This document shows positions 62,043 to 64,000 of a DNA stretch of 64,000 nt, in pieces. The notes beneath the pieces were generated by a model. That model was not told where the DNA came from, made no database searches, and was given only the letters and a program-made list of their open reading frames with translations. The stretch is from NCBI RefSeq assembly GCF_000003815.2, contig NC_049981.1, positions 14,961,425-15,025,424 of the forward strand. Direction: 5' to 3'. A program made the position numbers and the translations under genes. Position 1 is the stretch's first letter, and the number at the start of each line of letters is the position of its first letter. Source of the DNA: Branchiostoma floridae (taxonomy: Eukaryota; Chordata; Leptocardii; Amphioxiformes; Branchiostomatidae).

Positions 62043-62793
62043 TTATGTCCTCTTCGTCTGCACTGGTGCCCTGTCCCCCTCCAGACTTAAGTCTAGTCCA
62101 ATCAGGGAGGATTTCTTTGGTGGTACCAGGGACGCCTCTAGCTTACCAAACCTTGGGTCTTCAACCGCTTTGCGGTTTTGTAGTTGTCCCTTCTCGTTCT
62201 TTCCACACGACCCCTCTAGATTCAGCCTCTGTGTCTGAACAAGTGGACCGTTCAACGTCACGCGCTTTTCTATCAGCACGGGCTGGCGCGGCGAAATTTC
62301 ACGAGGGCTCTTCGTGTATGTTCGGCCAATTTCGGGTAGCTTCGATTTCGCCTTATCGACACTCGTGGCTTGCTTGCCGCTCGGGACACGAGTGCCGTAC
62401 ATGAACTTCGGCTTCGATTCCAAGTCAGGAAACTCGTACGAGCCGGGTTTGTCTCCAAACATTTTACTTTCTTGTCGTTTCAGGAAAGATATCCGCTGGT
62501 TTTCCAACATGGCCCCCGTTTTGGTCTGCTCCTTCCCGATATTCGCCAGCCGCAGATCTAAGAGCTTGTTTTCACTGAGGTTGTCCCGGAGTAGAACACG
62601 TTTGAAGTTGTTGGGTTTGGGAAGGATGTTTCTTCGGGTGTTGCTATTTGACTCATCTTCAATGTCCTTCATGTTGTCCCAGTCTCCCTAAAAGATCTTT
62701 CCACTGGTGTAGTAAAGAATGGCCGTCCTCTAGCATTGCTGAGGAGCAGTCAAAGAGCTCTGGCACTGGACTTTCAGACTTTCTAACGTAGAC
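62043..62793 (-). pseudogene. Unrecognised disordered protein, exon with an apparent one-base frameshift
   Basis: The main frame runs from ATG 62672 to the stop at 62043 (209 codons): basic, Ser/Pro/Lys-rich, no known domain, with KTGAMLENQRISFLKRQESK and KMFGDKPGSYEF as its most ordered parts. Upstream, from a good acceptor (TTCCTTCTTCAG) at 62794, another frame reads PVPELFDCSSAMLEDGHSLL and HQWKDLLG. It then loses the frame at the GGG at 62685-62687, while the other frame continues as GDWDNMKDIEDES from exactly that point. This strongly suggests one exon with an extra G, either a sequencing error or a real mutation. Alternatively TTTTAG at this site is an acceptor and the upstream match is chance. 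Earlier exons were not identified and function is unknown. Confidence 0.55.
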
Positions 62794-64000
62794 CTGAAGA
62801 AGGAAAGATCAACAAATCATTGTTTAAACCCCTGTCACGCAGTAGGAAATTCGATTTGCCAACAAGACTGCGAACTTTCAATGTTATTTTCGACAGCAAT
62901 ACCCCGGTGTTGTCTAAATCATCGTGCGATTTTTCGGGATCAGTCGACGTTTAGGTCAATGAGCCCAGTTCATTGTCCATTAGGCCACAGCAAGTAAATT
63001 TTATGGATGACATCAGCGCGCGCATTAATTTTCGCCTGATTTCAGAAAAAAAAAGATTTTTTTTCTTCTGCAGGGATGGTCAACATGAAGATAAAGTGAG
63101 CAAATGTTTTGTGTTGCAGCCTGATAATTGTACTTGTAGAAGTGACACTTGCGAGGTTCCCAGGACTGTAGTTGTAGAAATGAAACTTATTGGATAGTTG
63201 TAAAAGTGACATCAATATGGAAGCTATGAGTGGGGTTTCCAACTTTGTTGGTGATGCCAGTCTACCACACTAGTGTCACTTTTACCACACCAGTACATGT
63301 CTTAAATACAGGAATTAATGCCTTGTTGGCTCTGATACCATGTTTTGTCCCTTTGATTCTTGGCAACAGTCATCACAACTTTATGATGCCTATTTTTGAA
63401 AATCATAGTCATCTTGTTTTTTTTCACCCATCTTGTTGTTTTTTTCGCCCTATCGCACTATTTTTGCAGTCTGCAGAGGATGTCATCCATAAAATTTACT
63501 TGCTGTGGCCTTAGGCTGATTTCCAATACTAGTACGTGACAAGCGCTTGTCGACTATATCACAGGTTTTTTTTCATGATAGCTTTGTCTCTTCACATAAC
63601 TACATGTATAGCCTAGGCTAATTTGTTTGCCACAGAGAATGGTGGTAGCCCTGGACATATATGATATTTCTAACCAAAGATATAAATACGGATACCTCCT
63701 TGAAATAATAAAACTGTTTGTTAATGTTTTGTTTTACTTCTAAAAGGCTTTCTTGTCTGGGTTAATCTCCAATAAGCGCTTAGCTGTAGTACGTGCCTAT
63801 GAGTAAAACATATTGGCGCATGTGGAAAAATCTGGAATTAAGCCAATTTCATTTTTTTTTTCAACCTTCATTTTCTTTGACCCCAAACACACCGACTTGC
63901 CTAACATGAAACACACCACCATCACAAACATACAAACACCAAAATAAATCGCAAGTGACTTAATACACTGCGCCTCTGTTCGTAGACCTGATTATTTATC
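62794..64000. other. Right end of the window; no gene seen
   Basis: AT-rich sequence with poly-T runs. Probably an intron or upstream region of the minus-strand gene that ends at 62043. No exon could be supported. Confidence 0.5.

Noticed and set aside
61994-62404. 136-codon plus-strand frame
   Set aside because: Antisense to the more convincing minus-strand frame at 62043-62672, which has a splice acceptor and coding-like composition.

Overview
This window is eukaryotic. Genes are split by many short GT-AG introns, microsatellites and small DNA transposons are abundant, and three gene families expanded in invertebrate chordates occur together: a TRIM-NHL protein, a C1q-domain protein and three tandem GT29 (ST8Sia-like) sialyltransferases. 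The conserved genes (SEC11, ACAA2, a divergent tubulin) read almost like their vertebrate orthologues. I infer an amphioxus (Branchiostoma) contig; this rests on gene content and repeat style, not on a database match.

Layout. 0.48-2.27 kb (+): the 3' end of an unrecognised gene built from repeated in-phase exons. 3.4-6.1 kb (-): RING/B-box/coiled-coil/NHL TRIM protein. 6.1-10.8 kb: no gene seen. 10.9-13.6 kb (+): membrane-anchored C1q-domain protein. 14.3-36.3 kb (-): three tandem sialyltransferase-like genes (called A, B and C here). B has two additional upstream copies of its promoter plus first exon. An N gap lies in an intron of A and another in the stem of C. 40.2-46.2 kb (-): SEC11 signal peptidase subunit, one intron of which holds a 2.9-kb element with long terminal inverted repeats. 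47.8-53.6 kb (-): mitochondrial 3-ketoacyl-CoA thiolase (ACAA2). 54.6-58.1 kb (+): delta/zeta-type tubulin, head to head with ACAA2. 59.7-60.6 kb (+): small single-pass membrane protein with a six-cysteine ectodomain. 62.0-62.8 kb (-): an unrecognised disordered protein with an apparent one-base frameshift.

The most interesting locus is the sialyltransferase cluster. The three proteins share a near-identical membrane anchor and long acidic stems. Each departs from the GT29 consensus at a key residue: A and B have Gly for the motif-L Asn that contacts CMP in known structures, and C has Ala for the motif-VS His. C has also lost exactly three introns relative to A and B, in one 534-bp exon. The cluster may encode a divergent GT29 branch or partial pseudoenzymes. 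Exon boundaries were read by hand from splice signals and checked by reading-frame phase. All family assignments come from motif recognition, without any search.
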